The notes under the pieces: model-generated
What the model was told of the DNA's origin: nothing
The model's input: the letters and a program-made list of their open reading frames with translations, nothing else
The model's database searches: none
Shown: piece by piece, positions 30,139 to 39,724 of the stretch
Position numbering within the stretch: position 1 is the stretch's first letter
Layout of the letters: every line of letters begins with the position of its first letter
Source: Shewanella putrefaciens
GTDB lineage: Bacteria; Pseudomonadota; Gammaproteobacteria; Enterobacterales; Shewanellaceae
DNA: 64,000 nucleotides
Direction of reading: 5' to 3'
NCBI RefSeq assembly: GCF_016406325.1
Contig: NZ_CP066370.1
Location: forward strand, 558,001-622,000
Translations under genes and position numbers: made by a program

Positions 30139-30910
30139 GGTGGATCTCCTCGCCAGTATCGGTAAGTAAGGTTCTAACGGGGGCTTGGCCGCTAATCTTG
30201 TCCTCAAAAGCGCTGCTCATGCCGATGTAGAACACCCGTGGCGCAGTGTTGGCCGTCGGTTTGAGCACCTTGATATCGGTTTTGTTGGCGGCGAGCAGTT
30301 GGCTTATCTGGCTGTTGGGATTATTCAGATCGCCAATCACACGGGCTTCTCCTACGCAGGTTTCGACACAGGCGGGCAGTAACCCTGCATCTAACCTGTG
30401 GGCGCAGAAGGTACATTTGTCGGCGGTATTGGTATCGTGGTTGATAAAGCGCGCATCATATGGGCAGGCTTGCACGCAATAGCCACAACCAACACACCAT
30501 TCATTGTTGACGACCACTATGCCGTCCTTGCGCTGGAAGGTCGCGCCCGTAGGACAAACTGGGATGCAGGGCGGGTTTTCGCAGTGATTACAAAGTCTTG
30601 GCAGCATTAAAAACGCAGGCGGAGTGGTATCTTCCTGCTGCGAGACTTCATACTGCTGCACTGTGGTGCGAAATTGGCCGAGGGGCGGTTGATTCTCGAT
30701 AGTGCAAGCCACAGTACAGGCTTGGCAGCCCACGCAGCGACGCAAGTCAATTACCATACCGTAGCGTTTACCTATTTGGCCTTCGCTGGCACTGTGCATT
30801 TGAGGGCTGCGCTTATCATCCTGTGCATACACTTGCACGACAGGGATGAGTGCGGCGCCAACACTGACGCTGGCTATTTTGCCGAGAAACTGACGTTTAC
30901 TCTTGTCCAT
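30128..30910 (-). CDS. ttrB: Tetrathionate reductase electron-transfer subunit B (4 x [4Fe-4S])
   Basis: A 260-residue ferredoxin-like subunit. The signal is Tat-like but has Lys-Arg in place of the twin arginine (KSKRQFLGK), a variation known for Salmonella TtrB. Four cysteine clusters follow: CVGCQACTVAC, CNHCENPPCIPVCP, CVGCGYCVQACP and CTFCAHRL...CVETC, giving four [4Fe-4S] clusters that relay electrons from TtrC to TtrA. The ATG at 30910 has a gaaggaa site; a GTG five codons upstream is possible. It is the first gene of the minus-strand reductase operon. Confidence 0.93.
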   Translation of the reverse strand: MDKSKRQFLGKIASVSVGAALIPVVQVYAQDDKRSPQMHSASEGQIGKRYGMVIDLRRCVGCQACTVACTIENQPPLGQFRTTVQQYEVSQQEDTTPPAFLMLPRLCNHCENPPCIPVCPTGATFQRKDGIVVVNNEWCVGCGYCVQACPYDARFINHDTNTADKCTFCAHRLDAGLLPACVETCVGEARVIGDLNNPNSQISQLLAANKTDIKVLKPTANTAPRVFYIGMSSAFEDKISGQAPVRTLLTDTGEEIHHGH

Positions 30911-31202
30911 ACAGATTTCCTTCACTCTTGCAGATGGCGAATAAACTGGCTCATAGACCTAGGGGTAAGGTTTATGGCGAGGTTTACAGGCATTCTGTAA
31001 AAGGGGAGGCGGCATAACTATAGTGGTTTTCCACATATCGGGTGTGGACTTGATCTAGCGCAACAAATATCCGTTAGAATAGCCTTCAAAATGCTAGGGT
31101 TTTATTTTTTGTTACTTGAGTTTGGCCTTTTCTTAGCTTGAGTTGGACTTGATTTTAGTGTGAGTGACTGGGGATAAAGTATTGCACTTCATGTTATTTA
31201 GG
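30911..31202. promoter_or_regulatory. Divergent ttrB / ttrS promoter region with two palindromes
   Basis: Two clean inverted repeats are visible: TTTACAG / CTGTAAA with 5-bp spacer at 30983-31001, and TCCACA / TGTGGA with 7-bp spacer at 31030-31048. They lie 73-138 bp upstream of ttrB and about 155-220 bp upstream of ttrS. Either could bind the regulator TtrR or a redox regulator. The assignment is inferred from position and symmetry only. Confidence 0.55.
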
Positions 31203-33203
31203 ATGATGAAAACGGTGTTTCGCTTAGCAGTATCGGTCAAGTGGCCGTTATCGATTCTGAGCACTCCACATTCCGTGGCAATACCGAGGAAAAAGCCAAG
31301 GAACGCAGTGTTATTCCTATGCTTGCTCGCTTCGGCTGAGGTGTTTGCTGCGGAGCCACTGAATCAAAGTGTGCATTCGGGCTTAACTGACCCTGAGGTT
31401 GTTGCTCAAGTTGCTATCGAAGAGCCCAGTTATCAAGTGGTCGATGTTGGCGTGTTAGCCATCCGCGGTTATAAGGCAACCATCAACCGCTGGCAACCTT
31501 TGATGGGATGGCTCGAAACCCAAATTCCCAACAGTTACTTTAGGTTACATCCTCTCACCCTCGATGAACTAGCTAAGGGCGTTGAAACCCAAGGGCTCGA
31601 TTTTGTGATCACTAACCCAGGGCAATCCGTGTTACTGGCACGGCAATATTCTCTCACTTGGTTGGCGACCCTGCGTAGCCCGTTAAATAATGGCGCGGCA
31701 ATGCAAGTGGGTTCGGCGCTGGTGGTGCGCGCCGATTCACCCTATCACACCTTAAGTGATCTTAAGGGACGTCGACTCGGGATCGTATCGAAAAATGCCT
31801 TCGGCGGTTACTTGACCTTAGTGTACGAAGCGCAGCTAAAGGGCATAGATTTGCCTCGCTTTGTGGGTGAGATTATTCCGTTGGGGTTTCCGCTAGATAA
31901 CTTGATTTATCAGTTAGATGACAAAAAAACTTCCACAGAGCGACATCAACCGTTAGATGCTGCGGTCGTGCCTGTGTGTCAGCTTGAGCAGATGCAAACG
32001 GAAGGTCTTATTAACATCGCCCATTATCGAGTGCTCGATAATCAAGCGCCTGCGGGGTTTAATTGCCAAGTCTCGACTCACCTTTATCCCAACTGGTCTA
32101 TGGCAAAGACCAATCGCGCCTCCCAGTCTCTGGCTAAAAGTGTGACTCAAGCTTTGCTGGCGCTGCCCGAAGATCATCTCGCCGCTAAGTCTGCTGATTC
32201 TGCGGGCTGGACCACTGCCGTGAGTCAGCTTGCGATCGATCAACTGCTTAAAGATCTCGATATGCATCCTTTGCAGGCACCATGGTGGCAAAGGGCGTGG
32301 CAGTGGATCAAGTTACATCAACAATGGGCTTGGCTTGTTTTGGGGATTTTGGTTTTACTCAATGTGTATCATTTTTGGCTTGAATACCGCTTTAGTCGTC
32401 GTGGCCGTGAGTTGATTAACACTCAGCGCCAGCTCAATGAAAACCGTGCGTTACTGGAACATGCCCAACGTATTGCTATCGCGGGCGAGCTTGGCGCGAG
32501 TCTCTCCCATGAACTCAATCAACCTTTGGCGGCGATTGGCCATTATTGTCATGGCGCTGAAGTGCGATTACAGAGGGGGACTAGCCCTGAGGAGTTGCAA
32601 TCTGTATTGGCGCTGATCCAGCAGGAAGTCACGCGCGCCGACAATATTATCAGTCGCTTACGTAATTTATTGAAGAAGCGACCTGTGTCGAAACAACCTT
32701 TGTATCTGCATGAGTTGGTCAATGATACTGTGCCGCTGCTCGCCTATGAGTTTGAACAACATCAGATAAACCTTGCTGTCAATGTGAATGGTGAACCCTA
32801 TTTACAGTCCCTCGATGAAGTTGGCATGCAGCAGTTGTTGCTTAACTTGCTGAAAAACGCCTTTGACGCCTGCGTTCAGCGGTTAGAGCTTGAACCCAGT
32901 GGCACAGAACAGATCATCACGCAAAAACCATACACGCCGACGATCGATATCGATCTTCGCTACCAAGAACGCATACTCTTGCTGACAGTCACGGATAATG
33001 GCACGGGTTTAACCGAAGCCGCCAGCCTGCTGATGCAAGCCTTTTATTCCACTAAATCAGAGGGATTAGGTTTAGGCTTAGTGATTTGCCGCGATATTGC
33101 CGAGAGCCATGGCGGGACGTTTAGCCTAGAAAGCGCTATGGGTGGCGGTTGCCAAGCGCAGGTAGCTATACCGCGTAAACCTGAGCCCAATGGAGCACTA
33201 TAA
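31203..33203 (+). CDS. ttrS: Tetrathionate sensor histidine kinase
   Basis: A two-component sensor of about 666 residues. After a signal-like hydrophobic stretch (AVLFLCLLASAEVFA) comes a PhnD-like periplasmic binding domain (VDVGVLAIRGYKATINRWQPL, LGIVSKNAFGGYL), one transmembrane helix (WAWLVLGILVLLNVYHFW), then H-box GASLSHELNQPLAAIG, N-box LLNLLKNAFDAC and G-boxes VTDNGTGLT and GLGLGLVI. This architecture is that of TtrS, which senses tetrathionate. The start is uncertain: GTG 31164, ATG 31191, ATG 31203/31206 and GTG 31275 are in frame, and the last gives the neatest signal peptide, but none has a strong ribosome site. Confidence 0.88.
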   Translation: MMKTVFRLAVSVKWPLSILSTPHSVAIPRKKPRNAVLFLCLLASAEVFAAEPLNQSVHSGLTDPEVVAQVAIEEPSYQVVDVGVLAIRGYKATINRWQPLMGWLETQIPNSYFRLHPLTLDELAKGVETQGLDFVITNPGQSVLLARQYSLTWLATLRSPLNNGAAMQVGSALVVRADSPYHTLSDLKGRRLGIVSKNAFGGYLTLVYEAQLKGIDLPRFVGEIIPLGFPLDNLIYQLDDKKTSTERHQPLDAAVVPVCQLEQMQTEGLINIAHYRVLDNQAPAGFNCQVSTHLYPNWSMAKTNRASQSLAKSVTQALLALPEDHLAAKSADSAGWTTAVSQLAIDQLLKDLDMHPLQAPWWQRAWQWIKLHQQWAWLVLGILVLLNVYHFWLEYRFSRRGRELINTQRQLNENRALLEHAQRIAIAGELGASLSHELNQPLAAIGHYCHGAEVRLQRGTSPEELQSVLALIQQEVTRADNIISRLRNLLKKRPVSKQPLYLHELVNDTVPLLAYEFEQHQINLAVNVNGEPYLQSLDEVGMQQLLLNLLKNAFDACVQRLELEPSGTEQIITQKPYTPTIDIDLRYQERILLLTVTDNGTGLTEAASLLMQAFYSTKSEGLGLGLVICRDIAESHGGTFSLESAMGGGCQAQVAIPRKPEPNGAL

Positions 33204-33814
33204 TGAGCCTTGAGTTACCTGTGTATTTAATCGATGACGATGACTCAGTGCGTCGTTCTTTGCGTTTTATGCTTGAAAGTTATGGCCTTAAGATCATCGA
33301 TTTTGATAGCGCCGAAGCTTTTTTTACCGCTGTAGACTTAACACTACCGGGTTGTGCGCTGGTCGATGTGCGTATGCCGGGTTTGAGTGGTCAGCAGTTG
33401 CATCTTGAATTAGTGGCAAAAAATAGTCCGCTAGCGGTGATTTATCTCACTGGCCATGGCGATGTGCCTATGGCGGTAGATGCGCTTAAATTAGGTGCGG
33501 TGGATTTTTTCCAAAAGCCCGCCGATGGCGCTAAGTTAGCCGAAGCGGTTGTCAAAGCGTTGGAACATACTAAGGCGCATCATCAAGACAATCAGTATCT
33601 TGAGACTTATCAAGCGCTCACGCCAAGGGAGCGGGAAATACTCAACCTGATTGCCCAAGGACTGAAGAACCAAGAGATCGCCGATAGTCTCTGTATTGCC
33701 ATGCGCACGGTTGAGATCCACCGTGCCAATTTGATGAAAGGCATGCAAGTGGGATCGCTGGCGGAAATGATGCTGATTTACAGTCGGATCGCCGAACGCC
33801 TGCGTCTCGAATAA
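33203..33814 (+). CDS. ttrR: Tetrathionate response regulator (FixJ/LuxR type)
   Basis: A 203-residue regulator with an N-terminal receiver domain (acidic DDDD at 11-14, phospho-acceptor Asp55 in CALVDVRMPG, Lys in QKPADG) and a LuxR/FixJ helix-turn-helix (ALTPREREILNLIAQGLKN, VEIHRANLMKGM). TtrR activates the ttrBCA operon when phosphorylated by TtrS. Its ATG overlaps the ttrS stop as ATAATG, so the two are translationally coupled. The palindromes in the divergent ttrB-ttrS gap are its likely targets. Confidence 0.93.
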   Translation: MSLELPVYLIDDDDSVRRSLRFMLESYGLKIIDFDSAEAFFTAVDLTLPGCALVDVRMPGLSGQQLHLELVAKNSPLAVIYLTGHGDVPMAVDALKLGAVDFFQKPADGAKLAEAVVKALEHTKAHHQDNQYLETYQALTPREREILNLIAQGLKNQEIADSLCIAMRTVEIHRANLMKGMQVGSLAEMMLIYSRIAERLRLE

Positions 33815-34130
33815 ATCCGTTGGAATTTACCTTTTATCGCGCTAATTGCCGCTTTGTTAGCCGTCCATTTGGGCTAAGTTGTCGTATCATTGGCCGCTTA
33901 ACATTGGCCTAGCTATGGGGTTATGTTTTTGCTGAGCAATGGGCTGAGATGTGAGCTAAGGCATTAGTGCATCGCCGCTTAATTGCCAATACACTGTGAT
34001 TGCCTTATTTTAGGGGCACTATTTTTAGGTCACGATTTTAACGTCAGTGGCCCTCTTGGATTGTTTTCTCTTATTTGTGTAGAAGCTTCTGCAGCTTAGA
34101 TAAGACTCTCCTGTTTGCATAAGGAATGAA
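33815..34130 (+). other. Intergenic region upstream of the SMC-like operon
   Basis: No ORF with coding character, no strong hairpin after ttrR and no obvious repeat were seen. It presumably holds the promoter of the downstream four-gene operon; a taaggaatga ribosome site lies directly before its first ATG. Confidence 0.4.
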
Positions 34131-37100
34131 ATGGCAAGCTTGATTCGTATTGTGCTGATTGATACGCACCTTCCGGGCGTGGTGGAACTCGCCCTCAATG
34201 GCCATACCAACATTTGTGGTACTAACGCCTCGGGTAAAACGACATTACAACGTCTAGTCCCTGTTTTTTATGGTGAATACCCAAGCCGCGTGGTGCCTTC
34301 GACCCGCGACAGTTTCGAGCGTTGGTATTTACCACACGATTCAAGCTACATCATTTACGAATATCAAAAGGCCGATGGCTTACTGTACCAAGCCGTGTTG
34401 GCCTCGGCGGGCGATGGTAAGGGCGTTAACTATCGTTTTATCGCCAAAGGTTTTGAGTTAAGTGATTATATTAAATCGCAAAATGGCGACACTATTCTGT
34501 GCCACACCATGGCGGAATTAGGCCGTGATTTAAAACGTGCCGGCATCGCCACCACTAATTTGCTTAATACCCGTGAATATCGCGCCATTATTCAAAACGA
34601 TCGCACCCTATTGAGCACGGGCAGTAACCGCAGCGAACTACGCGGTTATGCACGCCAATTTGCCCTGTGTGAGGGTGAGCATTCCCTGCGCCACATCGAA
34701 AAACTCGCTAAAGCGGTGCACTCCAAAGAAGGCAAGATGGAGACGGTCAAATCCATGATCGCCGCCATTTTAGAGGAAGATGGGGTTAATCCGCCCAGCT
34801 CACGTTTGAATCCGCAGCGCGTTGAAGCGTGGATCCGTGAAAGCCAACTTATTCAAGGCTTTGAAGTCATTCGTCCTGAGTTTGAGAAACTCGAACAAGA
34901 ATTTAACCAACTGCTCAGCGCCGAACTGCGTTTATCGAGTCTGTCTCGCGGTTATCGAAACGATGAAACCTTAGAAGCCGATCGCCAAGATAGGGAGCAA
35001 ACCCTAGCTAAGGAATTGAATTTAAAGCTTCGCTTATTAGATGAAGAATGGAAAGAGCAGCGCGATGAGCTAAACCTCGACTTATCTGCCGCTAAGGGTG
35101 ATGTGGCAAAGTGCGAGTATGAACTCGATGCGATTGAAAATCAGCATGCCGCCTTTTTAGATGCCAACATCGAAGAGGCTAAAGCTGATTTAGAGATGCT
35201 ACCAAACTGGCGCACCGATGTTGAAAACTTAAGTGAACGTCATAAGCTACAAACCGAGAAACACCAAGATATTGAGGCGGCCTACAATGCCCGTCGCAGC
35301 AAGATTGGCGAGCAGTTAAACCGTGAGCTAGAAGGCTTGCACAGCGACCAAGACAAGCAGCGCGAAGCCCGCGATAAACAGCGTGAGGTGGCGCGCGCCG
35401 ATATTGATGCCTTAGAAACTCAATGGCGCAACCAAATCGATGCGGGTAAGGCCAGCTTTAGCGAGCAGGAATACCAATTCAAACTTACTGCCGCCGAGCT
35501 TAAATTACGTGTCGATGGTGTGACTTACACCGAAGAAGAAAAGTTAAGTCTCGCGATTTTCGACGAACGTATTCACCGCGCCGATGAAGAGCAAGAAAGC
35601 TGCAATGTTAAGGTCGAGCGTCTTGCCAGCGATGAGCGCAAACTCAGATCTAAGCGCGATCAAGCCAATGAAGCCTTGCGTATCGCCAGTTTAAGGGTGA
35701 ATGAGCGCCAAGCCGAACTGGATGAACTGCACCATATGCTGTTCCCCGAGTCACACACCCTATTGGAATTCTTACGTAAAGAAGCCCAAGGTTGGGAGCA
35801 AAGTTTAGGGAAAGTGATTGCGCCAGAACTGTTGCATCGTACCGATTTACACCCGAGTGTAACAGGCTCTGGTGACACCCTGTTTGGGGTGCATTTAGAT
35901 CTTAAAGCCATCGATGTGCCTGAATATGCCGCCTCTGAGCAAGAGCTGCGTATTCGCTTAAGCAAAGCCGAAGAAGCGTTACAAAGTGCTCAGGAGCTAC
36001 AAACCGAGGCGGAATCGCAATTAATCTCGATTAATGGCGAGTTGGATAATCTCAGCCGTGAACTGACCTTTGCCCGCACGGCATATAAGAATAGCCGTGA
36101 CGATCTGCGTCGACTATTCGATGAAAAGCGCAGCGAGCAAGACAAAATCAACAAAGCATTGAGTGAGCGCAAAGCCCATGCGGGACAAAGACTAACTCAA
36201 CTTGATGGTGAGCTAAAACAGCTTAAACATCAGCACGAACTCTGGCTCGAAGATCAAAAAGAGCAAGCGCTAGAAGCGCGCATGGAAAAGAATGCCTATT
36301 GGCAGGAAGTCATCGGCGCGCTCGATAATCAACTCGGGCAAATTAAAGCGACCATTGAAGGGCGCCGTGAAAGTGCCAAAATCGAGCAGAAGGCCTGCGA
36401 GACTTGGTACAAAAACGAGCTTAAATCCCGCGGTGTGGATGAGGATAATATCCTCAAACTTAAGCAACAAATTCGCGAGTTAGAAACCAAAATCAGCCGC
36501 GCAGAGCAGCGCCGCAGTGACGTACTGCGTTTCGACGATTGGTATCAGCACACTTGGCTTGCGCGCAAACCTAAACTGCAAACTCAGCTTAGCGATGTAA
36601 AGCGCGCCGTATCGGAAATCGATCAACAGCTTAAGGCTAAAACTTTAGAGGTGAAGACCCGTAGGCAAAAATTGGATACCGAGCTTAAGGCATCCAATGC
36701 GGCGCAGGTGGAAGCCTCTGAAAACTTAACTAAGTTACGTGCAGTAATGCGTAAACTCGCCGAGCTTAAGTTACCAACCAATAACGAAGAAGCCCAAGGC
36801 AGCCTAGGCGAGCGTCTGCGCCAAGGTGAAGATTTGCTGCTAAAACGCGATTACCTAATGGGTTCAGTGAAGCAATATGTGGAGCATTTTGACTCAGTGA
36901 TCGCCAGCAAGTCAGGTTCAGGTCTTGCCGAAACTTGGGAGCGTGCCCGTGAAGAATCGAGCTTTATCAACGACAAAGGTATTCGTCTGCTGGATTACCG
37001 CAAGTTAGTGCCACAACTTGAACAATTGCTAAACGTAATAGTGCCGCAATCGATTATGGCGCTGCGTGAGCAGGGACGGATCTTCGGTGTCGACTTGACC

Positions 37101-37802
37101 GCCTTCTACGATGTGTTAGCCGATATCGACCGCCGCATTGCCTCCCAAAGTGCGCGTATTACCCGCGAAGTGGGCGAAGAGTTATTCCTCGATGGCGTGT
37201 CTGAATCGGCTGTACGTATTCGCTCGCGCATCAGTGAGTTAGAGTTCTGGCCTGAGCTTGAGCAGTTCGTCAAAGCCTTTAAACATTGGAAAGCCGATGG
37301 CTTTAATGGCTTGCCCGATGAGGATTATACCAACAGTATGCGCCGCGCCTTAGACATTATCGGCCGCGCTGCATTAACGGGGGGCATCTCTAAGTTGCTG
37401 GAAATCGAGCTGCGCCTTAAAGAAGGTAACAGCGACTTAATCATCCGCACCGATAGACAACTTAACGAATCCTCAAGCCATGGTATGGCGTATCTGATTT
37501 TGTGTAAGTTCCTGCTGGCATTCACGCGCTTGCTGCGTGGCCGCGCCGATGTGACCATTCACTGGCCAATTGATGAGTTGGGCACTTTGCACCATACCAA
37601 CGTGAAGAAGATTTTCGATGCCTGTGAAAACAACAATATTTGTGTGCTGGGCGCCTTCCCGAACCCTGAGTCTGAGGTGCTGAACTTGTTCGCCAACCGT
37701 TACATTATCAACAAACAAACTAAGAAGTTGCAGGTGGTGAAGCCTAAGGTCAACCCAATTACAGACATGTTGAATAAGCGTTTGTCGAAGGAGGCCATCT
37801 AA
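34131..37802 (+). CDS. SMC/MukB-like ATPase of a Wadjet/Mks-type operon (JetC-like, DUF3584-like)
   Basis: A 1223-residue ATPase with SMC-like architecture: N-terminal Walker A GTNASGKT (residues 30-37), two long charged coiled-coil stretches (about 270-540 and 570-900) around a hinge-like centre near residue 550 (SHTLLEFLRKEAQGWEQSLG), and a C-terminal head with an ABC-signature-like NESSSHGM (S1114-G1118) and Walker B HWPIDELG (Asp1148, Glu1149). It resembles the DUF3584 family of long P-loop proteins. SMC dimers with kleisin and kite partners extrude or clamp DNA; in Wadjet/MksBEFG systems this recognises plasmids. It is first of four tightly packed genes. The start has a taaggaatga ribosome site. 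Confidence 0.8.
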   Translation: MASLIRIVLIDTHLPGVVELALNGHTNICGTNASGKTTLQRLVPVFYGEYPSRVVPSTRDSFERWYLPHDSSYIIYEYQKADGLLYQAVLASAGDGKGVNYRFIAKGFELSDYIKSQNGDTILCHTMAELGRDLKRAGIATTNLLNTREYRAIIQNDRTLLSTGSNRSELRGYARQFALCEGEHSLRHIEKLAKAVHSKEGKMETVKSMIAAILEEDGVNPPSSRLNPQRVEAWIRESQLIQGFEVIRPEFEKLEQEFNQLLSAELRLSSLSRGYRNDETLEADRQDREQTLAKELNLKLRLLDEEWKEQRDELNLDLSAAKGDVAKCEYELDAIENQHAAFLDANIEEAKADLEMLPNWRTDVENLSERHKLQTEKHQDIEAAYNARRSKIGEQLNRELEGLHSDQDKQREARDKQREVARADIDALETQWRNQIDAGKASFSEQEYQFKLTAAELKLRVDGVTYTEEEKLSLAIFDERIHRADEEQESCNVKVERLASDERKLRSKRDQANEALRIASLRVNERQAELDELHHMLFPESHTLLEFLRKEAQGWEQSLGKVIAPELLHRTDLHPSVTGSGDTLFGVHLDLKAIDVPEYAASEQELRIRLSKAEEALQSAQELQTEAESQLISINGELDNLSRELTFARTAYKNSRDDLRRLFDEKRSEQDKINKALSERKAHAGQRLTQLDGELKQLKHQHELWLEDQKEQALEARMEKNAYWQEVIGALDNQLGQIKATIEGRRESAKIEQKACETWYKNELKSRGVDEDNILKLKQQIRELETKISRAEQRRSDVLRFDDWYQHTWLARKPKLQTQLSDVKRAVSEIDQQLKAKTLEVKTRRQKLDTELKASNAAQVEASENLTKLRAVMRKLAELKLPTNNEEAQGSLGERLRQGEDLLLKRDYLMGSVKQYVEHFDSVIASKSGSGLAETWERAREESSFINDKGIRLLDYRKLVPQLEQLLNVIVPQSIMALREQGRIFGVDLTAFYDVLADIDRRIASQSARITREVGEELFLDGVSESAVRIRSRISELEFWPELEQFVKAFKHWKADGFNGLPDEDYTNSMRRALDIIGRAALTGGISKLLEIELRLKEGNSDLIIRTDRQLNESSSHGMAYLILCKFLLAFTRLLRGRADVTIHWPIDELGTLHHTNVKKIFDACENNNICVLGAFPNPESEVLNLFANRYIINKQTKKLQVVKPKVNPITDMLNKRLSKEAI

Positions 37803-38455
37803 TGAGCGATGCAACCCAAACCGTATTAGTTGGTACTGGCGCTTTGATTGAACTGTTACTCAAGGGCGAGTTTATTTGCCGCACCACCAATGAAGAAGGC
37901 TGGCGCGCCCTTAAAAATAGCAGTACCCGCGAGCGGGTCGAGGCCTATCTCAATCAAATCAACCGTACCGTAGCCTCCGCCGCCGAAGGTGATGTGTTCT
38001 TCTGCGGTTATTTGCAGCTCGGCGATGCCGAACGTAAAGTGATTTCATCGCAGTTTAAAGATATCTGTCAGGCATTGATCCCGCTGGTGGAATGGTTGGT
38101 ATTAGTGCAAGAAGCCAGTGGCCAAGATGCGCCGCTGAGCGAAGGTGCGCCCGTGCGCTTAACCGAGCTGCAAAGCCGTATCGAAGACACGCCGGCGTTC
38201 CGTGAGCAGTTAGCCAAACTCAGCCAATATCGCCTATTTGGCTCGACGAGTACTAATAGCGATGCACAAATCAAATTAGTCTTCAAACGCTTAGTCGAAC
38301 TCGGCTATTTAGTGCGCCCGAATGCGGAGAAGCAAATCTATATCGCTACGGGCAAGCTGGATTATCTGTATGAAGTCATTCGTTTTATCGATGAAACTGA
38401 AGGCCTAAGCCTAGAAGCGCAGGCAGAAACGGCGACCCAGCGGGACCTAATATAA
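37802..38455 (+). CDS. MukE/JetB-like kite subunit (putative)
   Basis: A 217-residue helical protein with no signal peptide. Its overlap with the ATPase gene (TAATG), small acidic character and winged-helix-like middle and end (AQIKLVFKRLVELGYLVRPNAEKQIYIATGKLDYLYEVIRFI) fit the MukE/MksE/JetB kite subunit that bridges kleisin and SMC heads. The internal ALIPLVEWLVLV segment is amphipathic rather than a clear membrane span. Assignment rests mainly on operon position and size; primary-sequence similarity of kite proteins is low. An accessory protein of another kind cannot be excluded. Confidence 0.6.
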   Translation: MSDATQTVLVGTGALIELLLKGEFICRTTNEEGWRALKNSSTRERVEAYLNQINRTVASAAEGDVFFCGYLQLGDAERKVISSQFKDICQALIPLVEWLVLVQEASGQDAPLSEGAPVRLTELQSRIEDTPAFREQLAKLSQYRLFGSTSTNSDAQIKLVFKRLVELGYLVRPNAEKQIYIATGKLDYLYEVIRFIDETEGLSLEAQAETATQRDLI

Positions 38456-38503
38456 TGTTGGCACTGTTAAACCTAGGTAAAAACTGCGACCAAGGAGGCC
38501 ATG

Positions 38504-39724
38504 ATGAGCAGTAATTTACATCAGGCGGGTGTGAAACTGCTCAAGCAGTTAGGTCGCCATGCTGACATTATTATGGACACCTATTTGGCGGGCTCTCTTA
38601 ATGAGGATGCGCACGATCCAAGCGTGGTCGAAAAGCTTAAACAAGCCGGGATTTTATGGCGGCCAGAGCCAGATCAGGAGCTGCGGCTTAAGCGTTCTGT
38701 GCGTGCCTTGCTCGAAGAAGGCTTAAGTGATGAGCGCAATCGCCAAATCGACTCTAATGTCGGTTCGGCCTTAGCGACCATTAAAACCTTGGCCGACCAT
38801 TATAAAGAGGCGCGTCATAGCTCAGACTACAGCGCCGCCGAGGCCTATTTATCCGATTTAAGCGAGCATGTTTATAGTTTCGCCGACAGTCTGCGTTATT
38901 CGATCCGTGTGCTCTGGGGCCGCATTAATAACGAGTTCGGTTACGTCGGTACGATCAACGCTAAGATCCGCGAAAACGAATTAGCCCAAAGCCAAGTGTC
39001 TGAATTGCTTAATGGCTTAGAGATGTTCCAGTTTAGTGAGCTAGGCGAAATCGCTGGCGATATCCGTGAACTGCGCAAGCTCTTAGTGACGACTTTGCAG
39101 GAAACCATGAGCGACTGCGCCCAGGAACTGAGCGTAGTGCAGGGGCGTTTACTCGAACTCTTAGGCCGCTTTAGGCAAATCCGTGGACGTACCCGTTTGC
39201 TCAAGGGTTGGTTGCTCTACACTGATTTGCATCCGGATTATCGTCCTGCGGACCATGTGTCCCACAAGGAAATTCCAAGCCTATTCAATCGCGCCGAAAT
39301 CTTGCTCGCGCCTGCATCGGTCGACGTACATAACGCCAGCCAAGAGTTGGAGTTGATGGGCATAGTCGCGCACATTAAAGCTATTAGTCGTCATCCCGTG
39401 ATTGCGGCGGTGCGTGAGCATGATGTATCCGTTTCTATCACCCAAAGTGAAGACTTCGATGTGCCGGATAATCCACTCAAGCAAGCGGTGGATGAGTATT
39501 TCGTCGATGTGATTGAGTCTGGCCTGCGCCAATCGGCGCTGGAATATCTGGCGGATAAAGCGCTGCCTTGGGACGCCGAAAGCTGGATTTATCAAGTGAT
39601 TGGTGGCTACGAAGGTCTGCCCGATGAACACAAAGCGTATTTTGAGCTTGAGCCATTGGGTGAACCGCATCCCATCTATAGCGGTAACTTTATTATTCGC
39701 GATGTGGAATTATGGCTCGCCTAG
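38504..39724 (+). CDS. MukF/JetA-like kleisin subunit (putative)
   Basis: A 406-residue predicted cytoplasmic protein: N-terminal winged-helix-like region (GVKLLKQLGRHADIIMDTYL, about 5-75), a long helical middle (about 80-240), and a C-terminal winged-helix-like region ending in WLA. That order matches kleisins such as MukF, MksF and JetA. The second of two ATGs (38504) has the better distance from a strong ggagg site; 38501 would add one Met. It overlaps the next gene by 13 bp. Function is inferred from the neighbouring SMC-like ATPase. Confidence 0.6.
   Translation: MSSNLHQAGVKLLKQLGRHADIIMDTYLAGSLNEDAHDPSVVEKLKQAGILWRPEPDQELRLKRSVRALLEEGLSDERNRQIDSNVGSALATIKTLADHYKEARHSSDYSAAEAYLSDLSEHVYSFADSLRYSIRVLWGRINNEFGYVGTINAKIRENELAQSQVSELLNGLEMFQFSELGEIAGDIRELRKLLVTTLQETMSDCAQELSVVQGRLLELLGRFRQIRGRTRLLKGWLLYTDLHPDYRPADHVSHKEIPSLFNRAEILLAPASVDVHNASQELELMGIVAHIKAISRHPVIAAVREHDVSVSITQSEDFDVPDNPLKQAVDEYFVDVIESGLRQSALEYLADKALPWDAESWIYQVIGGYEGLPDEHKAYFELEPLGEPHPIYSGNFIIRDVELWLA

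Noticed and set aside
34025..34213. Minus-strand ORF upstream of the SMC-like operon
   Set aside because: It overlaps the start of the ATPase gene antisense and lacks a ribosome site or recognisable motif.
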